NCBI RefSeq assembly: GCF_013140855.1
Contig: NZ_JABBPG010000002.1
Location: 1 to 64,000 of the forward strand
Source of the DNA: Pseudoalteromonas caenipelagi
GTDB lineage: Bacteria; Pseudomonadota; Gammaproteobacteria; Enterobacterales; Alteromonadaceae
Reading direction: 5' to 3'
DNA: 64,000 nt
In this document: one piece after another, positions 1 to 9,095 of the stretch
Layout: the number at the start of each line of letters is the position of its first letter
Position numbering within the stretch: position 1 is the stretch's first letter
Notes under the pieces: generated by a model
What the model was told of the DNA's origin: nothing
Database searches by the model: none
Seen by the model: the letters and a program-made list of their open reading frames with translations, nothing else
Position numbers and translations under genes: made by a program

Positions 1-2651
1 CGTGGGAATATCGTTACAATGCATTGGGGCAGCTAAAGTGGCAAAAAGATGCCAATGGTCAAGTGACTTGGATTAACTACGATAATCTAGGCCGTGTGAC
101 GCAACGTATTAGCAACGCGCAATCAAGTGCAGCCGAATCAAGGTGCTTTAGTTATGATGAAATGGCTGCAGGCACAAAGTCAGCTGAATGGGTGATGCCA
201 GGTCATGCCTGTACAGGTGGTACAACGGTATATCAGCAAAGCTATGTGTATGATGCGCTGTTGCGTCCTGAGTCGGCGGTGATTGAGACACGTGTTGGCG
301 ATGACGTTATCACTCAACAGCAACGCACCTTCTATGACGGTTTAAGTCGTCCTTACTTAAAGCAGCTGAGCAACAACTATGCAGTGGGTTATGAATATAA
401 CGCGCAAGGCTTTAGGGTGGCTGAATTTGGCTTGCGTTATAACGAAGAAACCAAGCAGGTAGAAAAAACCGAACTGTCGCGTGTGAGCGCTATGAACTTC
501 CGTGGTCAGCCGACGCAAGTAAGCTACCTAGGGGGTCAAAGCCAAACCTTTAGTTATGATGACTATACCGGTTTGTCATCGGGCATGAGTGCTTCGGGGA
601 TCAGTAATACACTGAACGCGAGCGCTTCAGCACTGAGCACAAACTATGTATACAACGCCTTTGGTCAGCTTGATAGTCGTACGATTAGTGGTTTATATGA
701 CCAAGACCGTACCGAGTCGTTTGAATATGATGGCTTAAATCGCTTAAAGCAAGCGACCTTTAACTATGGCGGTGCGAGCGTTAACACCTATTACTGCTAT
801 GATGCACTGGGTAATATGACTACCAAAGGCAGTACCAGTCAGTGTAGTTCTAATACAGGGCACTTTAGCTATGGAGATGCATCGCGCTCTAAAGGCAATG
901 CGGGTGTACATGCGCTGTATAAAGATAGCCTGACAGGTAAAACCTTTAATTACGATAACAACGGTAATATGACCAATGACGGGTCACGTCATTTAACCTA
1001 CTCTGGGTTTGATAAAGTGACGCATATTCGCCAAGCGGGGAATATGGAAGTGAACTTCCGTTATGGCGCAGGACACAGCCGTTACTATCGTAAAGATACT
1101 TACTTAAATGGCCAAGATGAAGCCACGGGTAAAGTTGACAGCGAAACCTTCTACTATGGTGCATTTGAGCGTATCAGCAAAAACTCAGGTACGGTCTATC
1201 AGTACACAATAGGCAACATGCTAGTGACTGAAAACCTCACCACGGGTGAACTGACTCATAAGCTAATGGTTAAAGACCACCAAGGTTCAGTGCTTGCCAT
1301 CAGTGAAGTGAATGACACGCAAACTGGCGGCACTATTAGTCAAGCATTCCGCTATGACCCGTTTGGTCAGCAGTTTGTAATCACAGCGAATAAGTTTGAT
1401 GTATTTACAGGCTACCAACGCCAAGGCTTTACAGGCCATGAGATGCTTAATGGCTTGAATATCATCCATATGAACGGGCGTATTTATGACCCGACATTAG
1501 GTCGATTCTTACAAGCAGACCCGTTTATTCAGGCGCCGAGTAACTCACAGAGCTATAACCGTTATAGTTATGTGTGGAATAATCCTCTTTCTTATACGGA
1601 CCCCAGTGGCTACTTTGTTAAATGGATGATGAAGAAAACGGGGACTTGGAACCTGTTAAGAGCGGTAGGAAAGATTCCTGTACTGAACACTATCGCCGTT
1701 GTTGCACTTAACTTTATTCCTGGGTGTCAGGGGTGGTGCTCAGCAATGGCCATGGCCGCCTATACAGGTGCTCAAACCTATGCGATGACAGGTAGTTTTG
1801 GCGCAGGGTTGCGAGCTGGGGCGATATCTATGGCACAGTCTTGGGCGCTTGGTAAAATAGGCAAAAGTGCAGCGTGGGGTAAAGCGGGTACCGCATCTAA
1901 TATCTTTGCAAATGCAATGGTTGGTGGTGTTGTATCAGAGCTTCAAGGTGGTAAATTTGGACACGGTTTTGTCGCTGCAGGTGTCACCTCTGCATTTAAG
2001 TCAATGTTGAACGACATTGGTGGAGAGAACAGTGCCAATGCCGCTATTGAAAGGGGAGATGTTTCAGCTCTGGAAATGTATAAGCTTCATCGTATAGTTG
2101 GCGCTGCAGTAATAGGTGGTACTGCGTCAGTATTATCTGGTGGTAAGTTTGCAAATGGAGCAATATCAGGTGCATTTACTCAGGCGTTTAACGGTGAAGT
2201 TAGCAATAAAGTGTCAGCTTGGGATAGGGCTAAGTGGTCTTATGAGCAAAGACTGAAAATGGGGAAATTGAAAGTTGGAGCTGATGCGACAGGAGCATTA
2301 TTAGCTGGTGAAGGTTCGGCTATTAGAAACTCGTATTTTCCTGACGGTACTTTTGTTGTTGTAGCACATGGGAACCAAGATGGAATAGCACTCGAAATGT
2401 ATGGTATACCAGTCAGTGATCCTAAACAGATAAAAGGGTGGCTAATTTCTAAGGGTTATAAAGGAGATAAGCCGATATTTCTAAACTCATGCTATTCTGG
2501 TGAGAATGGAGTTGCTCAAACAATTGCAGATTTATATCCTGACCAAATGGTAATAGCGCCAAGTTCAGGAATAACGAATTTATCGCTAGGTGGCGGTAAC
2601 TACTTCGTTGGAGATCGTTCGGCCTATTACAAAGAGTTCAAGGCGAAGTAA
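1..2651 (+). CDS. RHS repeat protein, 5' end outside window, polymorphic toxin C-terminus
   Basis: The reading frame is open from base 3, so the true start lies upstream. Residues are numbered from the first in-window Met at base 24. Repeated YD motifs (YDNLGRV, YDGLNRL, YNAFGQL) run through the first ~490 residues. The RHS core closes with LGRFLQADPF near 492 and DPSGY at 526-530. In RHS toxins the core forms a shell and the segment after it is a variable toxic tip. Here the tip is ~345 residues: a hydrophobic stretch, two related GGKFxxG segments, and a final ~120 residues containing VVAHGN (His782) and FLNSCYSG (Cys823). A His-Gly followed by a Cys after a hydrophobic strand resembles clan CD (caspase-like) cysteine proteases; that assignment is inference. 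The next gene starts 2 bases after the stop, as immunity genes do. Confidence 0.9.
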   Translation, partial: WEYRYNALGQLKWQKDANGQVTWINYDNLGRVTQRISNAQSSAAESRCFSYDEMAAGTKSAEWVMPGHACTGGTTVYQQSYVYDALLRPESAVIETRVGDDVITQQQRTFYDGLSRPYLKQLSNNYAVGYEYNAQGFRVAEFGLRYNEETKQVEKTELSRVSAMNFRGQPTQVSYLGGQSQTFSYDDYTGLSSGMSASGISNTLNASASALSTNYVYNAFGQLDSRTISGLYDQDRTESFEYDGLNRLKQATFNYGGASVNTYYCYDALGNMTTKGSTSQCSSNTGHFSYGDASRSKGNAGVHALYKDSLTGKTFNYDNNGNMTNDGSRHLTYSGFDKVTHIRQAGNMEVNFRYGAGHSRYYRKDTYLNGQDEATGKVDSETFYYGAFERISKNSGTVYQYTIGNMLVTENLTTGELTHKLMVKDHQGSVLAISEVNDTQTGGTISQAFRYDPFGQQFVITANKFDVFTGYQRQGFTGHEMLNGLNIIHMNGRIYDPTLGRFLQADPFIQAPSNSQSYNRYSYVWNNPLSYTDPSGYFVKWMMKKTGTWNLLRAVGKIPVLNTIAVVALNFIPGCQGWCSAMAMAAYTGAQTYAMTGSFGAGLRAGAISMAQSWALGKIGKSAAWGKAGTASNIFANAMVGGVVSELQGGKFGHGFVAAGVTSAFKSMLNDIGGENSANAAIERGDVSALEMYKLHRIVGAAVIGGTASVLSGGKFANGAISGAFTQAFNGEVSNKVSAWDRAKWSYEQRLKMGKLKVGADATGALLAGEGSAIRNSYFPDGTFVVVAHGNQDGIALEMYGIPVSDPKQIKGWLISKGYKGDKPIFLNSCYSGENGVAQTIADLYPDQMVIAPSSGITNLSLGGGNYFVGDRSAYYKEFKAK

Positions 2652-2653
2652 AG

Positions 2654-3094
2654 ATGGTAAAAGTGATTATACTTTGGCTCATAACTATATTTTTTACAGC
2701 TCCTCTTATGGCTAAAGGTTTAGACGGAATTGATGAGTATATAGATATATCATTAATAGAAACACAAGGTTCTGGAGCGGCCTACATAAAGCTGCCTAAG
2801 ATATACGAGGACTATGAGTTTTACAGGTTAACTACTATATTGAACAAAACAGGTTCTAGAATGTCAGTAATCAATAATGTTGTCTCTGTAGAAGGCTTTG
2901 TTGAATCAGAGCTTTGGTATGACAAGGGAATTGAACACAATATAGAGCTATATGTAGAATATAGAAACTTTTCGGGTTGTAAAAAAAGTGTTAGTGAAAA
3001 ATATATAGAGGAGCTTAACGCTGTTAAGAAGTGTGAAAAACTATCTAAAACACTGAAGTTAGCTAACGTGGGTAAACACTCAAACGAGAACTAA
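2654..3094 (+). CDS. Putative immunity protein of the RHS toxin, exported
   Basis: This 146-residue protein starts 2 bases after the RHS stop. I do not recognise its family. The first ~20 residues (MVKVIILWLITIFFTAPLMA) form a clear signal peptide, so the mature protein should be periplasmic or envelope-bound. The mature part is small, Lys/Glu-rich and has two cysteines near the C-terminus. The function rests only on position: small lineage-specific genes directly after an RHS toxin tip usually encode the cognate immunity protein. If so, export implies that the toxin acts in the periplasm or is neutralised there. The ribosome-binding site is weak, which fits translational coupling to the toxin gene. 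Confidence 0.55.
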   Translation: MVKVIILWLITIFFTAPLMAKGLDGIDEYIDISLIETQGSGAAYIKLPKIYEDYEFYRLTTILNKTGSRMSVINNVVSVEGFVESELWYDKGIEHNIELYVEYRNFSGCKKSVSEKYIEELNAVKKCEKLSKTLKLANVGKHSNEN

Positions 3095-3117
3095 ATGGAC
3101 TGGAACTAAATGGACAG

Positions 3118-3143
3118 GCACTCAAGTTTGAAACCTTGAGTGC
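3118..3143. repeat. REP-like hairpin, perfect 9-bp stem
   Basis: GCACTCAAG and CTTGAGTGC pair around an 8-base loop. The stem resembles the CACTC/GAGTG hairpin of the two long repeats downstream, so this looks like a variant of the same REP family. It lies 24 bases after the putative immunity gene and could also act as its terminator. Confidence 0.6.
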
Positions 3144-3222
3144 TTTGCCTAAATAATTAAAATTAAAAAGGACAGTCACTCGAATCAATGGGGTCAGAGT
3201 CTGTGCGATCCCCACAATAATC

Positions 3223-3319
3223 AAAAAGGACAGTCACTCGAATTTGAAAGTTTGAGTGCCTTTTCTATACTTTGAGTTCTTCAAAATCATTTCAATTCTC
3301 AGTTCAAGGAGTGAACGAT
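3223..3319 (+). repeat. REP-type repeat, upstream tandem copy
   Basis: This copy runs from AAAAAGGACAGTCACTCG to GGAGTGAACGAT. It differs from the copy at 3327-3423 by one base in the ~97 compared, so the duplication is recent. It contains an imperfect hairpin between CACTC and GAGTG. The second copy supplies the ribosome-binding site and start codon of the transposase; this copy ends in GAT followed by AATAATT, so the start is lost. Confidence 0.85.
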
Positions 3320-3326
3320 AATAATT

Positions 3327-3423
3327 AAAAAGGACAGTCACTCGAATTTGAAAGTTTGAGTGACTTTTCTATACTTTGAGTTCTTCAAAATCATTTCAAT
3401 TCTCAGTTCAAGGAGTGAACGAT
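3327..3423 (+). repeat. REP-type repeat, downstream copy carrying the transposase start
   Basis: Near-identical to 3223-3319 at an offset of 104 bases. Its last bases hold an AAGGAG ribosome-binding site and the ATG of the transposase. Shorter dispersed copies of the leading AAAAAGGACAGTCACTCGAA block occur at 3164-3184, 5714-5737, 11307-11336 and 11941-11970. Confidence 0.85.
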
Positions 3424-4396
3424 GGGATTAGCAAGGAAGTGTCAAATCAGCCTATCCGATACTAAGTATTATCATTGTGTTTCGCGTTGTGTTCGCCGTG
3501 CGTTTTTGTGTGGCGAAGATAAACTCACTGGCAAATCGTATGAGCATCGACGAGGCTGGGTAGAGGAACGCTTGCTGTTTTTAGCGCAGGTGTTTTGTAT
3601 TGATGTCTGTGCTTATGCGGTGATGAGTAATCACACTCATATTGTGCTGTATGTAGATGATAAAAAAGCACAAAGATTGAGTGATAGAGCTATTTTACTA
3701 CGTTGGCGTAAATTGTTTAAAGGCACATTGCTGACACAGAAATACCTACAAGGCGACAAGCTAGATAAGGCTCAACAATTCTTTTTAAATCGTACCATTG
3801 CAGATTATCGAGAACGACTGGCGGATATTAGTTGGTTTATGCGTGTGCTAAACGAGCACATAGCCCGTCGTGCCAACAAAGAAGACAAATGTACAGGCCA
3901 CTTTTGGGAGGGGCGCTTTAAAAGCCAAGCGCTGTTAGACGACGCAGCACTGATGGCCTGCATGGCATACGTAGATTTAAATCCAATACGCGCGAAAATG
4001 GCACGGACCCCAGAACAATCAGAACATACCAGCATCAAAAAACGCTGTGAAGCTGCCACATCAGGCAAACAACCTAAACCACTCGCCCGCTTTGTAGGTA
4101 GTCCCAGAAAACATATGCCAAAAGGATTACCTTTTGAGCTGAAATCTTACCTTGAGCTGGTTGAACTCACAGGCAAGAGCATTAGAGCAGATAAACGAGG
4201 GCACATAGAATCACACCAAGCTCCGATTCTACAGCGTCTCAATATTCAGGCCGAAAACTGGCTAAAACTGACCACCCAATTTGAACGTGTTTTTCATGGT
4301 GCCGTAGGCAAAGCACATTCGTTAGATATGTACTGTGAACGCGCACAACATAAACGACGAAGCAGTATAAAAAGCAGTAAAACGCTGTTAACTTAA
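3422..4396 (+). CDS. REP-associated tyrosine transposase (RAYT, IS200/IS605-like Y1 family)
   Basis: Single-strand DNA transposase of the HUH Y1 superfamily, expected to cut and mobilise REP hairpins. The N-terminus has the family hallmark HCVSRCVRRAFLCG. The metal-binding HUH motif reads SNHTHIVL at about residues 69-76, and the conserved block AYVDLNPIRA falls near residue 188. At 324 residues it is a long RAYT, with a basic C-terminal extension of about 100 residues ending in an Arg/Lys-rich tail. The start at 3422 is fixed by AAGGAG six bases upstream, inside the tandem repeat. The frame is intact, so the protein may be active. The cognate repeats flank the gene and recur elsewhere in the window. 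Confidence 0.9.
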   Translation: MGLARKCQISLSDTKYYHCVSRCVRRAFLCGEDKLTGKSYEHRRGWVEERLLFLAQVFCIDVCAYAVMSNHTHIVLYVDDKKAQRLSDRAILLRWRKLFKGTLLTQKYLQGDKLDKAQQFFLNRTIADYRERLADISWFMRVLNEHIARRANKEDKCTGHFWEGRFKSQALLDDAALMACMAYVDLNPIRAKMARTPEQSEHTSIKKRCEAATSGKQPKPLARFVGSPRKHMPKGLPFELKSYLELVELTGKSIRADKRGHIESHQAPILQRLNIQAENWLKLTTQFERVFHGAVGKAHSLDMYCERAQHKRRSSIKSSKTLLT

Positions 4397-4538
4397 CCTC
4401 AATAAGTCAACCTAATCTCCTACACCTCGCTAAGGCATAGACAGTACCAAGCTAACTCTTTAAAAACAGGGAACATACTGTCATTACAATTTATTGGTCA
4501 ACGTGTCGCTGTAGATAAAGGCGTAAGGCTGTATATGC

Positions 4539-4568
4539 GAAGCTGCTTAAATGCAATTAAGCAGCTTC
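4539..4568. repeat. Perfect 12-bp hairpin at the 3' side of the RAYT unit
   Basis: GAAGCTGCTTAA pairs with TTAAGCAGCTTC around the loop ATGCAA. No T-run follows, so it is more likely a structural end of the mobile unit than a simple terminator. The rest of 4397-4831 holds no convincing gene. Confidence 0.65.
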
Positions 4569-4831
4569 AAAATGTGGGAGCTGAAAATGATTATTGAAAC
4601 GTATAATGATTTTCTGGGGATCGCACAGGGTCAGAGTAATTGATTTAAATTCATATCCCTTGAGAAAACAATCAAGACCCCACCCTTATTTGCTTGTTTT
4701 TTTGGTCACCGCCTATCTTGTAATTATCTGATTTAAAGATAGGCAGCTTGATGGCAACAACATGAAAAAGACAGGCAAGTCTGAAATAAACAAGACACCC
4801 ATCTTTATTTGTTTGCAAAGCCGCTTGCAGT

Positions 4832-5713
4832 TTAGTTCAGCATAACCACCTCTCCAAGTCCCAATTTATCGAGTCGTTTGGCCTGCGTTTTTGCATCACC
4901 TACAACAATATAAATCAGTCTATTAGGGATAATGTGTTGTTGTGCAAGTGTTTGTATCTCTTTGACTGTGAGAGATTCAAGTTGTTCACTCTGTTGCTGA
5001 ATAAAGTTGTGCGGTAAATTTAAAGCACCAATTTGTTCCAATAAATTCATTTTAGCGCCCAGTGTTTCAAAGCGTCTTGCGTTACTTTTTTTGTAATAGC
5101 TTTTGGTTGTTGCTAAATCAGCTTGGCTGAATGTATTTGCGTATTGTTCAACGATATCTTTCGTGAGCATCAGAGATTCAACAGTGACATTGCTGCGTAC
5201 GTTGGTCTTAATTTCAAATAATGAAGAGCGAGAGGATGCGTTGAATTTAGAACGAATACCATAAGTATAACCTTTGTTTGCTCTCACTTCTTGAGTTAGA
5301 CGTGAAGCAAAGCCACCGCCACCTAGCATATAGTTCATCACACCAGCTTTAAAGTAATTAGGATCATTTGCCTTTAAAGATGGTTGCCCTATCAGTAATG
5401 TTGACTGTTTTGCGCCGGGAATATCGTAAAAATAGACCTGTGCAGAGCTTGGTTTTGTCGGTTCAGGCAGTGCGGGCAGAGTGCTAGATGTAGATTGCCA
5501 ATCGCGTGTTAATTGAGCCAAAGACTGTTTAATTTGGTTATGCTTAACAGCGCCGGCAACGTAGAGTTTAGCAAGTTGCGGGGCTATGTTTTGTTTATGG
5601 TAAGCCTTTAAATCTTCAATAGTTATTTTTGTTAAACTGTCGTCACTTCCCAATACATTGTTTACTAACGGGTGTCCTTTAGGGTAAACAAGTTCAAGTA
5701 GTTGCAGGAATTT
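4832..5713 (-). pseudogene. M16 (pitrilysin-family) zinc peptidase, C-terminal remnant
   Basis: Translation from about 5713 leftwards gives a typical M16 C-terminal half (VYPKGHPLVNNVLGSDD, LYVAGAV, a Gly-rich LGGGGFASRLTQEVR segment and KGYTYGIRS). The conserved part extends upstream of the TTG at 5653, so 5653 is not a real start. The N-terminal half with the HxxEH zinc site is absent. Homology stops at 5714, where a copy of the REP-type repeat (AAAAGGACAGTCACTCG) begins, and there is a stop shortly upstream. This looks like a gene cut by repeat insertion or recombination. An intact M16 protein of this type would be a periplasmic protease. Confidence 0.8.
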
Positions 5714-5737
5714 AAAAGGACAGTCACTCGAATTTGA
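5714..5737 (+). repeat. Dispersed REP-type repeat copy at the M16 breakpoint
   Basis: AAAAGGACAGTCACTCGAAT matches the head of the tandem repeats beside the RAYT gene. It sits exactly where the M16 homology ends. Confidence 0.75.
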
Positions 5738-5958
5738 GAAAGTTACAGAGCAGCTTCCACAATAACTGGATGTGAGAATTTATGATAAAGGTGATACATA
5801 ACTGTAGGACAGCCTTGTTAAAATGGAACCCAACATCAATATCTCGTCAAGTTGCAACTTTAACAGTTGATTCGCCGTTGTTGTTTTCATAATCTTTTGA
5901 ACTAGTTACTTAAATTATCAATTGTTACGTAGGTACTTTTAACCTAAAGGACGAAATA

Positions 5959-6993
5959 ATGAACAATCCTCAGTTTGTCATGGATCATCGTGGGTTTAAC
6001 TTTAGCCATTTGCAAAATCATATCGGCAGCTATGATAAAACGCTTTATATATCAACATTTAACCTTGACCTTGATGACGCTCTAATGGGTTTTATCCGCC
6101 ATTTTCAACGTGTTGTTATTGTTTTGAATCCAGTGCCTTTTGCTGAGCAATTGGACCGACTCAGTGAGTTTCCAGCAAAGTATGCGCAAAACAACTTTTT
6201 CAAATTGATGAACTTGGATGGGGTCGAGGTATATTTTAATCGTTTCTTACACGCTAAGATCATAGGGACCTCTGAGGCAGTATATGTTGGCTCTGCAAAC
6301 TTTTCATTTCACAGTAAAGACAATATTGAGGCTGGTTTTGTGTCAACGAATGAAGCGCAAAACAACAAGATAATTCAATCTGTTAAGACAACAATTCTGG
6401 ATACTTCTTTATCGCTCAATGAACTCATCTCTTCTACGAAATATGTCAACAACTCAAACACGGTGCAGCGAGCCATTGATGATCTGCTGCCTATGTACGA
6501 TAAGTTGGTTGAGTGGATCGCAAAACTGAGAGGCGCGGCAGGTCAATCACACCCAGACAGGGCGGCTCTGTGTATTCGTTACATTGGTATCGTTCAAGAG
6601 CAAATTTTAACTATTTCACAGGTCCTTTCTAGAAGGTTTTCGCAAGATAAAATTTACTTAGAAGAGTTACAAATTTCAGCAAAATGGACTCCTAAGCTTT
6701 GTCAATGTCAGCAGGAAATCGAGACGCTAGATAAGCAGAGCAAGCAGTTGCAAAACTTGGCAAAAGAGGATGATTTATATGATCAGCTCACTTTAGAGGA
6801 TTACGAGCGAGTGTATGGGGCGGGAGTTACAGATGGCTACCTTGAGAATAAAGATGCGATTAAAAAAGCATATAAGCAATTTAAAACACTCAATGATGAG
6901 ATGTTAAAAGAAACAAAAACAGTCAGGAGCTACTTGTACGCCCTTTCTAAGCTTGGAAAGCACTACCGAGCATTCTGTAAAGCGCAAAAATAA
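5959..6993 (+). CDS. Phospholipase D-like protein with one HKD-type motif
   Basis: The N-terminal ~130 residues fit a PLD-superfamily domain: FLHAKIIGTSEAVYVGSANF at about residues 92-111 carries the HxK and GSxN elements. The Asp usually found four residues after the Lys is replaced by Ser. Only one HKD motif is visible, as in dimeric bacterial PLD nucleases, so the protein may act as a dimer. Residues ~140-344 are helical and charged, with no domain I recognise. No signal peptide is present, so it is probably cytoplasmic. Substrate could be nucleic acid or lipid; a nuclease or defence role is only inference. GGACG at 5949-5953 precedes the start by five bases. Confidence 0.75.
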   Translation: MNNPQFVMDHRGFNFSHLQNHIGSYDKTLYISTFNLDLDDALMGFIRHFQRVVIVLNPVPFAEQLDRLSEFPAKYAQNNFFKLMNLDGVEVYFNRFLHAKIIGTSEAVYVGSANFSFHSKDNIEAGFVSTNEAQNNKIIQSVKTTILDTSLSLNELISSTKYVNNSNTVQRAIDDLLPMYDKLVEWIAKLRGAAGQSHPDRAALCIRYIGIVQEQILTISQVLSRRFSQDKIYLEELQISAKWTPKLCQCQQEIETLDKQSKQLQNLAKEDDLYDQLTLEDYERVYGAGVTDGYLENKDAIKKAYKQFKTLNDEMLKETKTVRSYLYALSKLGKHYRAFCKAQK

Positions 6994-7099
6994 GTAATAA
7001 GTTGGCTGCAGTAGGCAAACGCCCTGTAGCTATAGTTTTTTCATCGACCTGGCAATGCGATGGCTTTATTACAAACATCTAGTTAATCCCCTGTTTAAG

Positions 7100-7132
7100 G
7101 CACTTTAGGCAAACGCTCAGTGTTTAAAGTGC
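7100..7132 (+). terminator. Possible terminator after the PLD-like gene
   Basis: GCACTTTA and TAAAGTGC pair with a 17-base loop, followed by TGATTTATTCT. The rest of 6994-7315 holds an AT-rich upstream region for the next gene but no recognisable promoter or gene. Confidence 0.4.
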
Positions 7133-7315
7133 TGATTTATTCTCTGTATTTTTAAACTGATACTATTTAACACAACTTTAAGTTTATAAAAATCTAAAGT
7201 CTTTGATTTTATTGCTTAAATTAGCAAAGATAAATTTTTTAGAAAATTAATAAGATTCAAAACGGTGCGTTATCTACTGTGTATCTAACAACAACACAGT
7301 GTTATGGAGCACAAA

Positions 7316-8959
7316 ATGAATAATAAAACTCTTCCAATAATCATGGCTATATGGTGTAGCCAAGTCTTTGCCGGTAGCAAATCAGCTGTATTCTTTGAAC
7401 CTCCAACTGCAAGCATTCCCGCAGGGAGTTTTATGGCAAAGGATCACACAAATAACGAACGGTACAAGGTAAGTATGATGCCGTTTCAAATGGCAAAATA
7501 TGAGCTGACGGTAGCCGAGTTTCGCAAATTTGTTAAAGATACCGGCTATCAGGCGCCAACAACGTGCAATCATAAAATTGGGCCTCGTTGGTTTGGCACA
7601 GGCGAAAAAGATGGTGCTTGGAATAACAATTTTTTTAATCTTTCAGAATACCATCCAGTAGTCTGTATTGGTATTAAAGGGGCTGAGGATTACGCAGCTT
7701 GGTTATCTAAAAAAACCGGTAAGAGATACCAGTTAATGTCAGAAGCGCAGTGGCTTTATGTGATGCGCACAGGTGGGTATGACGAATACGTGTCAGAGCA
7801 AGGTAAAAAACGCCATCAGGTATGTGAAATCGCAAATTTAGCGGACAGGCATGCAAAAGCAATGACGGAAAAAATTTATCAGGCTCCTTATACACCGGTG
7901 TACCAAATTGAAGACTGTACCGATAGAGAGATTTTGTCTGCCACAGTTGGTTTGTATAAGGCAGACAAATATGGTGTGCATGATTTGCTTGGTAATATTC
8001 AAGAAGTGGTTGCTGATTGTTACGTTGATGGCAAGCAAAGGTTTGTACAAGGAGGTGCGGCTGTAAGCACAGAAAACTGCACATCTCGCATCGCTAAGGG
8101 CAGCAGCTGGCATTGGGAGGTACCTGATCTGGATAAGCGTGTAGAAATGCCAGTTGATTTCCTTGCTGCAATCGAGGGCTTTCGCTTGGTGATTGATACA
8201 CAGGGGAAAGAAAAACCTGCACAATTAGGTAGTGCGGAGTTTGTTAAAGGGCTAAGCAAAGCCCAACAGCAAGTAAAAATTGTGCATGCGCAAATAGCTG
8301 ATTATCCGCATCAAGTGAAGGCGCTCACCATTAAAGATAACGGTACGGAAGTTGTTTTAAATTGGCAAGAAAATACCGCTAATCTAGGTGTAACGTACTC
8401 AGTGGTTCGCCGTGATCTTGTAACAAATAGTGAGCAAGTCATTGCCAAATGGATAAGCACAAACCAATTCGTTGATCAGAATCCAATTAAAAATAAGGCT
8501 AGATATCAGGTGGTTGCTCACTATGGGGAGCGTGATAGTTTAGCATCAAACACGGTTGATTCTAATGTGCAATATGTTCACGTTTTGCCGACTCGTATTC
8601 AAGGCGAGGTGTTTAGTTATGGGGAGAAAGTGACTGTACACAGTTCAGTTTTTGAACCTAAACAAGACTCTATTTATGTGAACGTGCACAATACCAAAGC
8701 TGACTATCGTATTTCGGTGAGTAAAGCAGGTAAATATACCCTGCAACCAAGGGTTTTTCACGATGGGAGTACGTTATCCTTTGGTTTGTACTTGAATGAT
8801 CAATTACTCAAAGAGATCTCAACAAGTGGCGAAAGTGGTTGGCAGACCCCTAACAAGGTTGTTGTGACACTGCCAAAAGGTCAGAATACGCTGTCAATAC
8901 AGCCAATCGGTGAAAGAACGCAGCTATCACTAAATTGGATTGATTTGAAGAAGCTATAG
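7316..8959 (+). CDS. Secreted SUMF1/FGE-sulfatase-domain protein with C-terminal beta domains
   Basis: After a signal peptide (MNNKTLPIIMAIWCSQVFAG), residues ~30-300 match the formylglycine-generating-enzyme-like fold: IPAGSFMAKD, MAKYELTVAEFRKF, AEDYAAWLS and RYQLMSEAQWLYVMR. The end segment, KGSSWHWEVP...GFRLV, is also typical. Most bacterial members are not true sulfatase activators and lack its catalytic Cys pair; I cannot confirm those cysteines here. A fibronectin-like region (about 330-410) and a carbohydrate-binding-like beta sandwich follow. ATG 7316 is chosen over 7304 because GGAG lies at 7306-7309, seven bases before it. A CadC-type regulator gene follows on the same strand. Confidence 0.75.
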   Translation: MNNKTLPIIMAIWCSQVFAGSKSAVFFEPPTASIPAGSFMAKDHTNNERYKVSMMPFQMAKYELTVAEFRKFVKDTGYQAPTTCNHKIGPRWFGTGEKDGAWNNNFFNLSEYHPVVCIGIKGAEDYAAWLSKKTGKRYQLMSEAQWLYVMRTGGYDEYVSEQGKKRHQVCEIANLADRHAKAMTEKIYQAPYTPVYQIEDCTDREILSATVGLYKADKYGVHDLLGNIQEVVADCYVDGKQRFVQGGAAVSTENCTSRIAKGSSWHWEVPDLDKRVEMPVDFLAAIEGFRLVIDTQGKEKPAQLGSAEFVKGLSKAQQQVKIVHAQIADYPHQVKALTIKDNGTEVVLNWQENTANLGVTYSVVRRDLVTNSEQVIAKWISTNQFVDQNPIKNKARYQVVAHYGERDSLASNTVDSNVQYVHVLPTRIQGEVFSYGEKVTVHSSVFEPKQDSIYVNVHNTKADYRISVSKAGKYTLQPRVFHDGSTLSFGLYLNDQLLKEISTSGESGWQTPNKVVVTLPKGQNTLSIQPIGERTQLSLNWIDLKKL

Positions 8960-9095
8960 CGCTGACGTCAATTGCTACGTTAGCCTAACTCGTGATTGAA
9001 TTCAGCCCTGATTACTGTAATCTTGGGTGGTCTTGGGCTGTTTAAGAGTAGTACTGCCATGTTAATTACAATGATGCACACAGGTTTTCGATAGC

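Larger units (their letters stand above)
3187..4640 (+). mobile_element. REP-associated transposase unit with inverted end sequences
   Basis: The transposase gene is bracketed by a 14-base sequence in inverted orientation: CTGTGCGATCCCCA at 3201-3214 and its reverse complement at 4615-4628. Each copy lies beside GGGTCAGAGT (3191-3200 and about 4628-4637). Between them are two tandem ~97-base repeats (3223-3319 and 3327-3423), the transposase gene, and a 3' hairpin. Known RAYT transposases act on REP hairpins rather than on classical IS ends, so the outer limits are approximate. The GGGTCAGAGT motif also occurs, from memory, near RAYT genes in other marine gammaproteobacteria. Confidence 0.6.
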
